In this document: one piece after another, positions 55,222-64,000 of the stretch
Numbering within the stretch: position 1 is the first letter of the stretch
Layout of the letters: each line of letters starts with the position of its first letter
NCBI GenBank assembly: GCA_023014485.1
Contig: JAJOZX010007497.1
Location: 158,247-222,246 of the forward strand
Direction of reading: 5' to 3'
Origin: Bathynomus jamesi
Taxonomy: Eukaryota > Arthropoda > Malacostraca > Isopoda > Cirolanidae
Length of the DNA: 64,000 nucleotides
The notes under the pieces: model-generated
Database searches by the model: none
Told to the model about the DNA's origin: nothing
The model's input: the letters and a program-made list of their open reading frames with translations, nothing else
Program-made: the position numbers and the translations under genes

Positions 55222-55407
55222 CTATAAGTTTGTGTACCAATCGTAACACCGATATAACGGGTCCATGCTTTGGACGACTAATGGCATCTTTATATTCTCC
55301 ATAGATTTAATGCTCGTATTACCCCTTGCATCCTCCGTCACGACAATATTTGTATCTATACTTGGTTTTCTCCAATCCATCCCTTTATGCAATATCCATC
55401 GCAACAA
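55222..55407 (-). CDS. Small Polinton right-arm ORF, 61 aa, unknown
   Basis: Minus-strand frame KGMDWRKPSIDTNIVVTEDA, SIKSMENIKMPLVVQSMDPL, ending YDWYTNL. Same strand as and 150 nt upstream of the 58-aa ORF. Could be a separate small gene or the first exon of the same one. Low support. Confidence 0.25.
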   Translation of the reverse strand: MLRWILHKGMDWRKPSIDTNIVVTEDARGNTSIKSMENIKMPLVVQSMDPLYRCYDWYTNL

Positions 55408-55444
55408 CCATCTCTATAAAAGATTTCCAGAATGTGCATTATTA

Positions 55445-55615
55445 TTTTTTGCGCCCATACTAAATTGAGTCTCAATTTTCGGTTGCAAGTTATTTTGCGT
55501 CCATACTAAATTGAGTCTCATTTCGGTTGCAAGTTATTTTGCGCCCATACTAAATTGATCCTCAATTTAAATTTTCGGGTGAAAATTATTTGGCAACCAT
55601 ACTAAACACAGCTTT
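55445..55615. repeat. Three to four tandem ~50-bp units
   Basis: GCGCCCATACTAAATTGAGTCTCAATTTTCGGTTGCAAGTTATTTT-like units at about 55451, 55497, 55541 and 55581; another two at about 56975-57040. Confidence 0.8.
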
Positions 55616-55684
55616 CCCAAGATTCCTGACTTGTGGATTTTTACTTCTCGCATAGATGTGTGAATAAATAACCATCCCGCCAGT

Positions 55685-55775
55685 GCTGAAGCTCAGTTCG
55701 GATTCCACGTTAAACTGTAGGTCTAAGGCAGAGTGAAAAGCTAACCATTGTTACAATTCGGCGAGGAGTTAGTTA
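55685..55775 (+). repeat. ~95-bp dispersed repeat, copy 1 of 3
   Basis: CACGTTAAACTGTAGGTCTA...AGTGAAAAGCTAACCATTG...AATTCGGCGAGGAG. Copies 2 and 3 are near 56255-56325 and 57220-57300 in the same orientation. Confidence 0.8.
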
Positions 55776-55959
55776 TTATTATTATTACTACATAGAAAAA
55801 TCTACATTGATATGCACAAATTGTCTTTGTGCATATCTCATTTTGCAGCCACACTATTCCCGGATCAATAATCATTAATGTAATCGAGAGGATTTTATAA
55901 TAAAGAAATTATAAATATATCCATTCCTTTATTTATTTAAAAAAAAAAGAAAAGAATAA

Positions 55960-55968
<9 letters not shown>

Positions 55969-56030
<62 letters not shown>
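55969..56030. repeat. (CT)n(TA)n microsatellite
   Basis: Compound dinucleotide run. Confidence 0.95.
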
Positions 56031-56034
<4 letters not shown>

Positions 56035-56224
56035 CGAGATAGGTTTACGCCTGGTGTGAATGAATTCTGTATTTTAAATGAGTCTAGAGTTTCATTGGTA
56101 CGTTTTATTTCCCACTAACTGTGTACACGAGATAAGTGTACGTATGGTGTAAATGAACTCTGAAGCTGTTCATTACATACAAGGACAAGAACTACCACAA
56201 TAAGTAATGCACCCCGTGCAATTT

Positions 56225-56325
56225 CTGCCCGCCCGTGCTGCAGTTTAGTTCGGTTTCCACGTTAAACTGTGGGTCTAAGGCGGAGTGAAAAGCTTGACCA
56301 TTGCAATTCGGCGAAAAGGGAGAAA
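56225..56325 (+). repeat. ~95-bp dispersed repeat, copy 2 of 3
   Basis: CACGTTAAACTGTGGGTCTA...GGAGTGAAAAGCTTGACCATTGCAATTCGGCGAAAAGG. Confidence 0.8.
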
Positions 56326-56489
56326 GTGAAAGGTGTGTAATGATATTTTTTGTTTCTGAAACACAAGAAAGGTTTGTCAAAAGAAAATAGACACAGTTGA
56401 TGTGATCAATACATCACTAAAGAAACTTAACTCTTTCATTTAAGAATAAAAAGTTATCTCCCCAATTTATCCCTTTGGTGTGAAAATTA

Positions 56490-56945
56490 AAAATACCGAA
56501 ATTGATTCTTTCTATATATACTAGTACAGTTCCCGCCGCTTCGCTGACGGTTAGACAGGCTAAACTACAAAAAAAGAACCCAGCCGTGAAAATTTTGAGC
56601 TTCACATTGTGTCAACATTTCTGAATCTGGTATCTCCCAAAACCTCCTCACCCCCATTCATACAACTTGGGGGGCTAAGCCCCTCCCCCATTACCCCCAC
56701 CCATCCCCATTACCCCACCCATCCCCGATTACCCCCACCCCCACCCTTCCCCCATTGCTAAACTACAGAAAAGAACACAGTCATGAAAATCTTGAGCTTC
56801 ACATTGCCGCCCGTAATACAATTTCTGAATTTTGTTTACAATTTCTGAATTTTTTTCTCACAATTTCTGAAAGTGTGACGGACAGACGGACAGACGGACA
56901 GACGGACAGCTCTCTTATTATAGTATAGAAGATATATATATATAC
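56490..56945. repeat. Short interspersed element ending in (GACGGACA)n
   Basis: GTACAGTTCCCGCCGCTTCGCTGAC, two copies of AAACTACARAAAARAACNCAGYC...GAAAATNTTGAGCTTCACATTG (56560-56615 and 56757-56805), C-rich tandem units (TTACCCCCACCCATCCCCA, 56690-56755), then GACGGACAGACGGACAG and TCTTATTATAGTATAGAAGAT. A non-autonomous repeat of a kind common in invertebrates. Confidence 0.55.
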
Positions 56946-57214
56946 ACTAGAAGATTTTTGTGCATCACCATGTTTTGCGCCCATACTAAACACAGCTTTC
57001 GGACGCAAGTTATTTTGCGCCAATACTAAATTGAGTTTCAACTTTGATTAATTAATGTATTCGGTTTGACTTCTCGCGTAGGCGTGTGGAAAAATTGTAT
57101 TTAGTTATTGAATTTCTGCTTGGTTGGCTGATAAATGGGTACCCTAGGTATCCTACTGGTGGATTAGTCGGCGGTTGAGAGATCGGGGCGATGACATTTC
57201 TACCCGACCGGATT

Positions 57215-57305
57215 AATGTATTCAGTTTCCAAGTTAAACTGTGGGTCTAAGGCGGAGTGAAAAGCTTAACCATTGCAATTCGGCGAAAAGGAGTTAGCTA
57301 TCATT
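57215..57305 (+). repeat. ~95-bp dispersed repeat, copy 3 of 3
   Basis: AAGTTAAACTGTGGGTCTAAGGCGGAGTGAAAAGC...ATTGCAATTCGGCGAAAAGGAG. Confidence 0.8.
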
Positions 57306-57334
57306 ATTACTATTGTAATTTGTGCCACCCTATA

Positions 57335-57640
57335 TATATGTTAACCCCTCCGTCTATGGCCCTGGGGTGGTTCGGAGTCGACGGGGGTTCTGGTTAGGAG
57401 GCAGCAACGGATCTGTTACTTGCAGTAGTTTCTTCTATACTACTCTCCGAGTTCTTCTTTAGTGGCTCGGAGGATTCTGAGAGGCTTATTAAATTCTTTG
57501 AGGTTTCTCCCCGATTCTTCTTGTAACTTATCGGGAGATTCTAATGATTAAGTTTTCTGAAGAGAGCACGGCTCGAAGGAGAAGATAAAGACTTTTTCTT
57601 ACTGTGTTTTACTCCTAAAACTGTTACAGGTAATGCTCAG
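57335..57640. repeat. Interspersed repeat R2, copy 2 (inverted to 2050-2515)
   Basis: TATATGTTAACCCCTCCGTC, TATGGCCCTGGGGTGG and GGTTCTGGTTAGGAGGCAGC mirror 2455-2520. 57641-58206 after it is AT-rich and featureless. Confidence 0.6.
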
Positions 57641-58206
57641 CCTCGTAGTTGGAATCAGAACAAACATGGAAGAAATTTGTGGGGTTTATATACCGCGATT
57701 CTACTAACATCATCATTATTAAATGTTGAAGAGGCTGCATTATTTTTGCACAATATTTGAAAATAAAGTAAATCTTTTAGCTGTGGTAAGGTTTAAACGA
57801 GTAAACAAGATATTTGAAGATGAAGCCATATTTTTATCTTAAATTGCGTATTTTCAGATCTGATGTTATCATGATCTGCCAAGTTAACTAAAAGTGGAAA
57901 TTGAACTATGCATCTTTACACTAAAATATGCATATGAGTAAAAATTAAAGGTTTAAGATTTACAATTAAATGCTTAGGCAAGACATGACTTCATCTTTTA
58001 TAACGAAGAGAGAATGTATATAAAACATGACGTGGCAAAAGTTACTCAGGATTCATTATTAAGCTAAATCTAAAAAAATGATTATTAGGTTTAAAAAACA
58101 ACAGGTCATCAATTATTTGGCAAAGTAGAAAGCACATCAAAATTTATTCCAACGGAAAAATAATAATAAAAAAAAATAACAACAGTATCGCCGATTCTAC
58201 ATTCCT

Positions 58207-58530
58207 TATGGCGACATAATGTCAGGTCGGACATTGAGTACATTGTAATTTTGGTCTACTGTAACTATGATTATAATTACCAATTCATTTATTATCGTTA
58301 ACTACAATTCCATTAAAGTACATTGACTACGTCATTTAGTACATTACATCATTAAGTACAGTTTCATTAAAGTACATTACATTTTAAATTAAAGTATTAC
58401 AGTTAATTATAATTAAACAGTTACTATAACTTTGTTTTGTTACAGTGTTTCATATTAATAGACAATTGAGATGTTAGAAATATAATACAAAGTACATGGG
58501 CACATACGGAATGGATGAATATGGTTGAAT
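58207..58530. repeat. Interspersed repeat R1, copy 2 (inverted to 1590-1900)
   Basis: GTACATTGACTACGTCATTT..., ACAAAGTACATGGGCACATACGGA and GGATGAATATGG mirror 1245-1900. Confidence 0.55.
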
Positions 58531-58663
58531 AATAATATTTATACTACATAACATAAATAATGACTTCTATAGAGTGTACAGTTTTTATTATGATGATAAA
58601 GAATTTTCATACATTGAATACTAGAGATATGATGAAGGGAAATTAATGACGGCAAAATGTGAC

Positions 58664-59010
58664 GTCATAGTTATTGAATTTGTACGTATAGTACAAATCA
58701 TTATTAGGAAGATTTACAAGAACGAATTAGAGAAAAAGAGTGGGTATTAATGACTAAGAAGTACAACTACGGGTTCCAATCCTGTTATATGCAATGTGTA
58801 TGCATAATCTAGGGACGAGGGTGAGATGCAAGACAATTCATAATTAATTATAATAACTTCTATAACAAATGGAAAATGGATAATGGATACGACTAAACCA
58901 TAGAAATGGTAGATCGTAAGGTTATGACACAAACAAAAGTAGAAAGCTACAAGTAAAATTATTATCCAAACTCGCGTTAAGCGATTTTGGTTCTTATGTA
59001 AAAATGAATA
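58664..59010 (+). repeat. Interspersed repeat R3, copy 2 (direct to 9882-10146)
   Basis: Same order of phrases as at 9882, with about 60 extra bases at 58845-58930. Confidence 0.6.
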
Positions 59011-59035
59011 TTGATTATTCATTGTTCATTTTTTA

Positions 59036-59144
59036 AATATATATATATATATATATACCTATATATATATATATTGTGTGTGTGTGTGTGTAAATATTTC
59101 CATTCCTTTATTTATATTTTTAAAAAAGAAAAGAATAAACAAAA

Positions 59145-59190
<46 letters not shown>

Positions 59191-59821
59191 ATTTTTGAAA
59201 AATGTATAATAATAAAAAAATAATAATAATATATCTTTCCAATTCAATAACAGAGATGTTATCTATGAATATGACACCATACAAATTATGTGTAAATAAA
59301 AATAACAAGTTGATAAAATATAAAACATTTTTTATTATATAAAAGGAAGACAAACGCATGGAGAGCGAGAAAGTTCAACCCAAATTTCTTCTCGCCAGTT
59401 TGTGGTTTTAAAAGGCCTCGGGCTAGACCTTTTTGCTGGATCTTTTGCTTACCTGCCTCCTCTCGCTGTCGTCTGAACACAATGTAAACAAAACGTTATT
59501 CTAAGAGTTAATATTGGGATTCGTTTTAATAACTGAAAGAAAGTAAATAGAACGGCTTTTAAATAATTAGTTTCTTATATTGTTAATATTGGTTTTAATA
59601 ACTGATTCTCTTAAAAGGAGAAAATTCATTTGCTTTAAATTAATATACTTTTGGCATTTTTCTGATTTTCACTCACATAATATATACAGAGGTGTGTGTG
59701 TGTGTGTGTGTGTGTGTATAGATTTGAGAATGTTAATGAAACGATTTCTTTTGCTATGCCAATTGTGTAGTGAATTTTTTAATGTTAATATTGTTTTAAT
59801 TCACTTTAAGGTGAAAATCCG

Positions 59822-59853
<32 letters not shown>

Positions 59854-59896
59854 AGGAATGGCAAAATTAAATAGACACAGTTAATATGATTCTTTC

Positions 59897-59975
<79 letters not shown>

Positions 59976-60020
59976 AGGATACAGTTGTTCAATTGTGTGT
60001 GTGTGTGTGTGTATTTCGTC
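59036..60020. repeat. Microsatellite-rich tract of the Polinton right arm
   Basis: (TA)n/(TG)n at 59036-59092, (TG)n at 59148-59188, (TG)n at 59692-59718, (TA)n at 59826-59853, a very long (TA)n at 59899-59970 and (TG)n at 59993-60012. No gene in 59020-60180. Confidence 0.9.
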
Positions 60021-60179
60021 TGAACTATTATTTTGACGATTGTACGTATTATATTATTTTTTGGGCAGTAGAAGGCAAATTCTATTTATTTAATTAATAA
60101 ACATTTTCTTATTGTCAATTTCGATTTTCAAGAGAAAGTCTGTATGCTTTGGTAACGAATTAAAATAAATGGTGGTATC

Positions 60180-60802
60180 TAGCAACTCACCCTAATAATG
60201 TATACCTGTACAATTAAAATAAAAAATGGTATCTGGCAACTCAACCATCATCTATATAAGACCCGCTTGGCTTCGGAGCTGGCAGTTTGATGCGAACTTC
60301 GGTCGAATAAAGAACTCTCCTTCCCTTCTTAGGTTAAGACTTAGCTTAGTTTCCCTTTGGGGGCTAGGACACCCCACCTTGTCCCGCCAAAGTCCTCCTC
60401 CGTCTATCCTTTCTCTCTTAGGCTAAGGCAACCCCTTTGGGGGGAGGTCATCCTCCCTTCTCCCCCCGAAGATCCCTCCCTTCCCCCCTTCAGGTGTACC
60501 CCTCCCCCCCTTGGCTCCTTCTAAGCCAACTGGCTGATTTAGCCAACTGGCTGATTAGGAGTCTATAAGACAACGGCCACTCGGCTGAAGTCTTAGTGTG
60601 CACTTGGCTCTTGCCAGATGAACACCTCTCTTCCTTTCTCTCCTTCTCGTGTCTTTCTCTTGGGGATAACGCCGCCTCCAAGTTTCATGACCCCTTGTTG
60701 CACCTGCAGTATCCCCCCTTTGCAACATTGAGTTGTTGCATGCCCCACCCCTTTGCAACATTGCGACATTCCTGCACTCTACCTTTTTGTGGCTATACTA
60801 CT
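60180..60802 (-). repeat. Polinton right terminal inverted repeat
   Basis: Reverse complement from 60802 begins AGTAGTATAGCC and follows the left repeat through GGTAGAGTGCAGGAATG, GGTCATGAAACTTGGAGGCG, GTGCACACTAAGACTTCAGC and AGCCAGTTGGCTTAGAAGG. It then has a purine-rich block (about 60270-60510) deleted from the left repeat, and ends with GTTGCCAGATACCATTTTTT and CAGGTATACATTATTA. Confidence 0.88.
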
Positions 60803-60808
60803 CTTGCA

Positions 60809-62089
60809 AAATTTTTCCAATATTTTTCAATATTTATCTGTACAACTTAGATATCTGATATGACACTAACACTGATTAGTATTCTTTTCCAAATATGGTG
60901 TTAGGAGGCATGGAAGCATTTTTAGCGAAATTAATGGGATTCACTTTATTTATTACATAAGGAAATGCGTGAAATTTATAGTATAAAATTTATTTATATA
61001 AAGTTGTTTTGGAGATACACAAAAATTAAACAAAAATCTCATACTGTTCCCTGTCTTTTTACCAACCGAATGGTGGCTTCCGTTTCAGCTTCTATGATCA
61101 ACACTGCAAAATTCCTCACTCACAAATGCTTGTTCTTGAATGGCATATGCAAAATTGGAGGCAGACTCGACACTGTCCCTTCTGCTCTTCCATTAGTTTC
61201 AACTGAAGATCATTACGAATAAGTTCAAGATCGACTAAACTAAAGTAGTTTATATATTTGTGTTACGTTTGAATAATATTTTAGTACTTCTGTCATTAAA
61301 TATTCATTAGTTCCTTTAGCATTTATCGGAAATTGTCTATTACCTAAATTATGAGTTACGTTATATAACAGCTGATTATTGTTATAAGACATTAAAAGTG
61401 TCAAAATATAGGAATATCGGGATTTTTATTTAATAGGTACTTCCATTTACAAATGACTACATTTGAAATAGTTACGTTTTAACTAAAAGCAAGTGATAAG
61501 GCGAGTTCAACATTGTTGACATGTTACTGAAATTAAAATATAAGGGTCATGTGAAAGGGAATGGCCAAACTGCCTTAAATTATTTAATTTACTTTTTATT
61601 TCACTGAAGGAATTGTGTTGACCAAATGTTTGATACCTTTTGTCAGACTCTGCGATCTTTCGAAACATGCTTTGCGCTTAAATTACCCAGTTATATAAAC
61701 AATACATAATCGGGGAAACTTCAGCACAAGTTACCAAAAGGAAAAAATAAAACCCCACTTGATTATAAAAACTGGTATACATTCTGCCTGTATTAGACAA
61801 GAGCCAGTAGTATATGCACATTTGAGGAAAGGGAAGTGGGTGGTAGTTGGGGAGTGGAGGATGACAGAGTAGAGGATAGGGGAGGGAGGGATGCTATCCC
61901 CATAGAAAGTTGAAAATTGAAAAGAGACAGTATTACGATTTGAATCAGTGTTTAATTATTGGATACCCTGACGTTTGTTCATTGTTTTGCCACTTGTCGA
62001 CAAGCTCGACTTTCTTTCACGAGAATTACATAAGTATGACGTGTTATTACCTGCCCGCATTATTTTGGGACTAATTAAAGTTTGCATCA
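60809..62089. other. No recognisable feature
   Basis: AT-rich, a few short frames (60965-61222) without motifs, and a purine-rich patch at 61825-61905. Confidence 0.4.
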
Positions 62090-63005
62090 AAGACTGCAAA
62101 TTCACGTTTAGGGTCAATATTATCAACAGGTTTTTGTGATGACCATGGGTAATCCCTTGTCGCTCCTCCTCTTCATTAATTATAGGAATTTTTTTTAGAT
62201 AACTTAAATCCCGAGGATTCTGGTGATTGGCATCCCATGGTTGCGGTACGTCGACGATATTTTGAGTATCTGGCCCACGATGTGTGACCGGAATGATTTC
62301 CTCGTTCAGTTAAATAATCAAATCCCATCCATTAAGTTTACTTTAGAAGTTGAACAAAACAATTCAGTCTTGTTTTTGGGTGTTTGTGTACATAGGGAAA
62401 GCCAAGGTACACTTTTACTCAGGACGTGACACCCTCATGAAGAAAACCATATTTTCTTTTTTGCTCTGTTCCTCCATGCTATTTGGATCGTTATCCCGGA
62501 ATTGGATGCTGAGTTAAAAAAAAATATTGGAATCGATTTGTGTTACCAACCTACTTTTTCGGAATCTTCCCCTTAACAAGGCAAAATGAACCTTCTATCG
62601 TGTGAATAATAAATAACCCTCGAACTTTGTCGAAGAATAATTTAGGACTCCACTTTTTCCAGGATTTTAAAGCGTTAATTACGTATTTAAACTTTTGAAC
62701 ATTAATGTAGTATTTTCATATGACAATATTGTGAAAAATGTCATAATAAAGAATAGTCCTACCAATAATTCAGGCATTGTCTATAAAACTGGTTGTAAAA
62801 AATATGACAGGAAAAGCTTTGAAACATGTTAGAAGGGGACAGTTGTCGAATGCTTTTTTCATTCATTAGTCAGAGTTGCTCCATTGTATTGATTGGAATA
62901 ATTCTTCAATTTTTTTTCATTCAAGCAACTTTGTTAATATAAACATTCTTGAGTCTGCCATTATTCAACTTGCACATAATTTCAACTTTAGCCCGGGTCT
63001 GTTTC
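62090..63005 (+). pseudogene. Penelope-like retroelement (RT and GIY-YIG remnants)
   Basis: RT: GQYYQQVFVMTMGNPLS (about 62105-62165), then LRYVDDILSIWP (62240), NDFLVQLNNQIPSIKFTLEV and FLGVCVHRESQGT (62295-62410), the YVDDI...IKFT-E-E...FLDv-v-R order of Penelope RT. The RKPTHT block and part of the thumb are decayed. 62690-62800 has TFNINVVFSYDN-like and VKNVIIKNSPTNNSGIVYK-like remnants leading into a GIY-YIG-type domain, and 62880-63000 ends CIDWNNSSIFFHSSNFVNIN, ILESAIIQLAHNFNFSPGLF. Cut at 63010 by a Polinton end. Confidence 0.75.
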
Positions 63006-63009
63006 CGCA

Positions 63010-63590
63010 AGTATTATGGGCACCAAATGGACGAGTGCAATGCAATGTTGCAAAGGAGAAGGGGTGATGCAAAGGGGGAGTGAATATCGCGTGAAGGGGG
63101 AGGGGGTATTGCATGAAGGGGTTATGCAACAAAGGAGATGGGTTATCCCCCAAGTTGCAATCAAGGGGGGAGCTTTGGGGGAAGAAGGGAGGATGACCTC
63201 TCCCGAAAGGGGTAACCTTAACCTAAGAGATATAAAGAAAGGAGGAGGTTGAGAGTCTTTGGTGGAGAAGGTGTGATGTCCTCACCTCCAAATGGAAATC
63301 CTAACCTAAGAAGGTAAGCCTTAATCTAAGAAGGAGAGAGTTGTTTCATCCACCGGAGTCAGAAGTACAATGTTTTTTCTGTTTAACGTGCTTCAACCCT
63401 GCTGGATTATTGACACCATTTTTTTTTTTTTTTGACTCCCCGAAGGAAGGTAGAAAAGGAAGAAAGAAGAGAAAGAAGAAATTTTTAAATTCACAGAAGT
63501 ACAATGAGAGTTCAGGGGATCAGCAGCTGTTATATAGAAGGTCGGGAGTTGCCAGATACCACTATTTATTTTAGTTATTTACATAAGGAG
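63010..63590 (+). repeat. Divergent Polinton terminal repeat (solo, or start of a second element)
   Basis: Begins AGTATTATGGGCACC...GAGTGCAATG...ATGTTGCAAAGG, and continues with GGTTATCCCCCAAG, GAAGAAGGGAGGATGACCTC, AAAGGGGTAACCTTAACCTA and GAGTTGCCAGATACCACTAT, the same order as the right terminal repeat of 36967-60802 read from its end. Clearly more divergent than those two are from each other. Confidence 0.7.
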
Positions 63591-63785
63591 AGGGGATAGA
63601 TGCGACCATTCTACAGTACTTATTTATATATATAGATGAATTGCCTGTTATTGTTTTTTATTTATTCATTTATTAAAGGGGAGAGAGAGGGAGACGTTCT
63701 TCTTAATTTGCTCAGCAAAAGAACTAATTAAAAGTGTGTAATTATTATATTGCTTGCATTTTCAGCCAATTCTTTTTCATTCAAT
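63591..63785. other. No recognisable feature
   Basis: AT-rich with GAGA-type purine run at 63680-63695. Confidence 0.4.
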
Positions 63786-63858
63786 GTCACGCCTCGGTGG
63801 TTCGCATCGCTGACTATGAATCTATCGGTTGCGGGTTCGAGATCCGGTGACGGCTGCC
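63786..63858 (+). repeat. tRNA-like sequence (SINE head or tRNA pseudogene)
   Basis: TCGGTGGTTCGCATCG (D-arm/A-box-like), CTGACTATGAATC (anticodon arm-like) and GCGGGTTCGAGATCC (T-arm/B-box) are correctly ordered and spaced. The acceptor stem pairs imperfectly and the A-box is poor, so a functional tRNA gene is unlikely. 63859-64000 has nothing further. Confidence 0.45.
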
Positions 63859-64000
63859 AGCGAACAGCTTTAGTAATATTACAACCATTGTCGTCCACAA
63901 CTACATGCACATGATCGCTCTCTATTGACCATTCTTGCAATATAGAAGAGGATCATCAACAATCAAAAATGGTTGATTGTCCGCGGCGATCATTTCACCG

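Larger units (their letters stand above)
36961..60808. mobile_element. Polinton/Maverick (adintovirus-like) element with 6-bp target duplication
   Basis: The 6-bp sequence CTTGCA flanks both ends (36961-36966 and 60803-60808). Inside are terminal inverted repeats beginning AGTAGTATTGCC (36967) and, in reverse complement from 60802, AGTAGTATAGCC. Six-bp duplications and 5'-AG termini are hallmarks of Polintons. Length 23.8 kb, about 19.9 kb without the nested 3.9-kb transposon, within the family range. It encodes the full Polinton set: protein-primed polymerase B, packaging ATPase, retroviral-type integrase with chromodomain, penton-like and hexon-like capsid proteins, adenain-like protease, plus a pX-like basic protein. 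Polymerase and left-arm genes point left, the ATPase-to-protease block points right. Confidence 0.93.

Noticed and set aside
36967..60802. The inverted purine-rich repeats considered as independent dispersed repeats rather than Polinton ends
   Set aside because: The exact CTTGCA duplication and AG starts at both breakpoints with all Polinton genes between are best explained as element termini; the third copy at 63010 also starts AG.
63786..63858. Functional tRNA gene
   Set aside because: Acceptor stem mismatches and a poor A-box; more like a SINE head or pseudogene.
63728..63940. 70-aa minus-strand frame
   Set aside because: It overlaps the tRNA-like sequence on the opposite strand and has no recognisable motif.

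Overview
The window is TE-packed eukaryotic, very probably arthropod, genomic DNA. It is AT-rich and full of (TA)n, (CA)n and (ATT)n microsatellites and tRNA-derived SINEs. Genes contain spliceosomal introns, and several transposase families (the mariner with a YLSRYINSQNS block, the DUF4817 mariner, the PPLHIKLGLMK family) are ones I know mainly from arthropods. I see no convincing intact host gene; one possible host exon is at 33868-34044. Species cannot be told from this sequence.

Layout. 1-9867: two copies (A, B) of one putative DNA transposon in head-to-head inversion, around a decayed mariner, a LINE fragment and a SINE. Copy B is split by an internally deleted Mutator-like element carrying five 155-bp tandem repeats. 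9868-13395: repeats, a MITE and a SINE. 13396-15015: copy C of the transposon. 15345-24077: a Ty3/Gypsy-type LTR retrotransposon with nearly identical 1.57-kb LTRs, a 4-bp target duplication, and a wrecked, partly inverted pol. 24830-27010: a LINE interrupted by a pogo/Tigger-like element. 28640-30085: a DUF4817 mariner with inverted ends. 30590-33400: a second LINE with PHD and CCCH fingers, endonuclease and reverse transcriptase. 34045-36614: copy D, the best preserved copy of the transposon family.

36967-60802 is a complete Polinton/Maverick (adintovirus-like) element. It is bounded by terminal inverted repeats that begin AGTAGTAT and by an exact 6-bp target duplication CTTGCA. Leftward genes are a protein-primed family B DNA polymerase and four to five unrecognised ORFs. 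Rightward genes are a packaging ATPase, two small conserved Polinton ORFs, an integrase with chromodomain, a penton-like minor capsid protein, a basic pX-like protein, a hexon-like major capsid protein and an adenain-like cysteine protease. Start and stop codons overlap along the rightward block, as in a virus. Most genes carry one or two lesions, so the copy looks recently dead. A 3.9-kb transposon encoding an unusual 731-aa DDE/hAT-like protein sits inside the capsid block, with a 525-bp hAT-type MITE nested in turn inside it: three nested insertions, each with its own target duplication.

60809-64000: a Penelope-like element (reverse transcriptase and GIY-YIG remnants) cut by a second, divergent Polinton terminal repeat at 63010, which may start another Polinton beyond the window, and a tRNA-like sequence.

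The most interesting items are the precisely bounded Polinton with its unidentified left-arm genes, the nested transposon, and the evidence that the widespread uncharacterised PPLHIKLGLMK protein family is the product of a DNA transposon with terminal inverted repeats.
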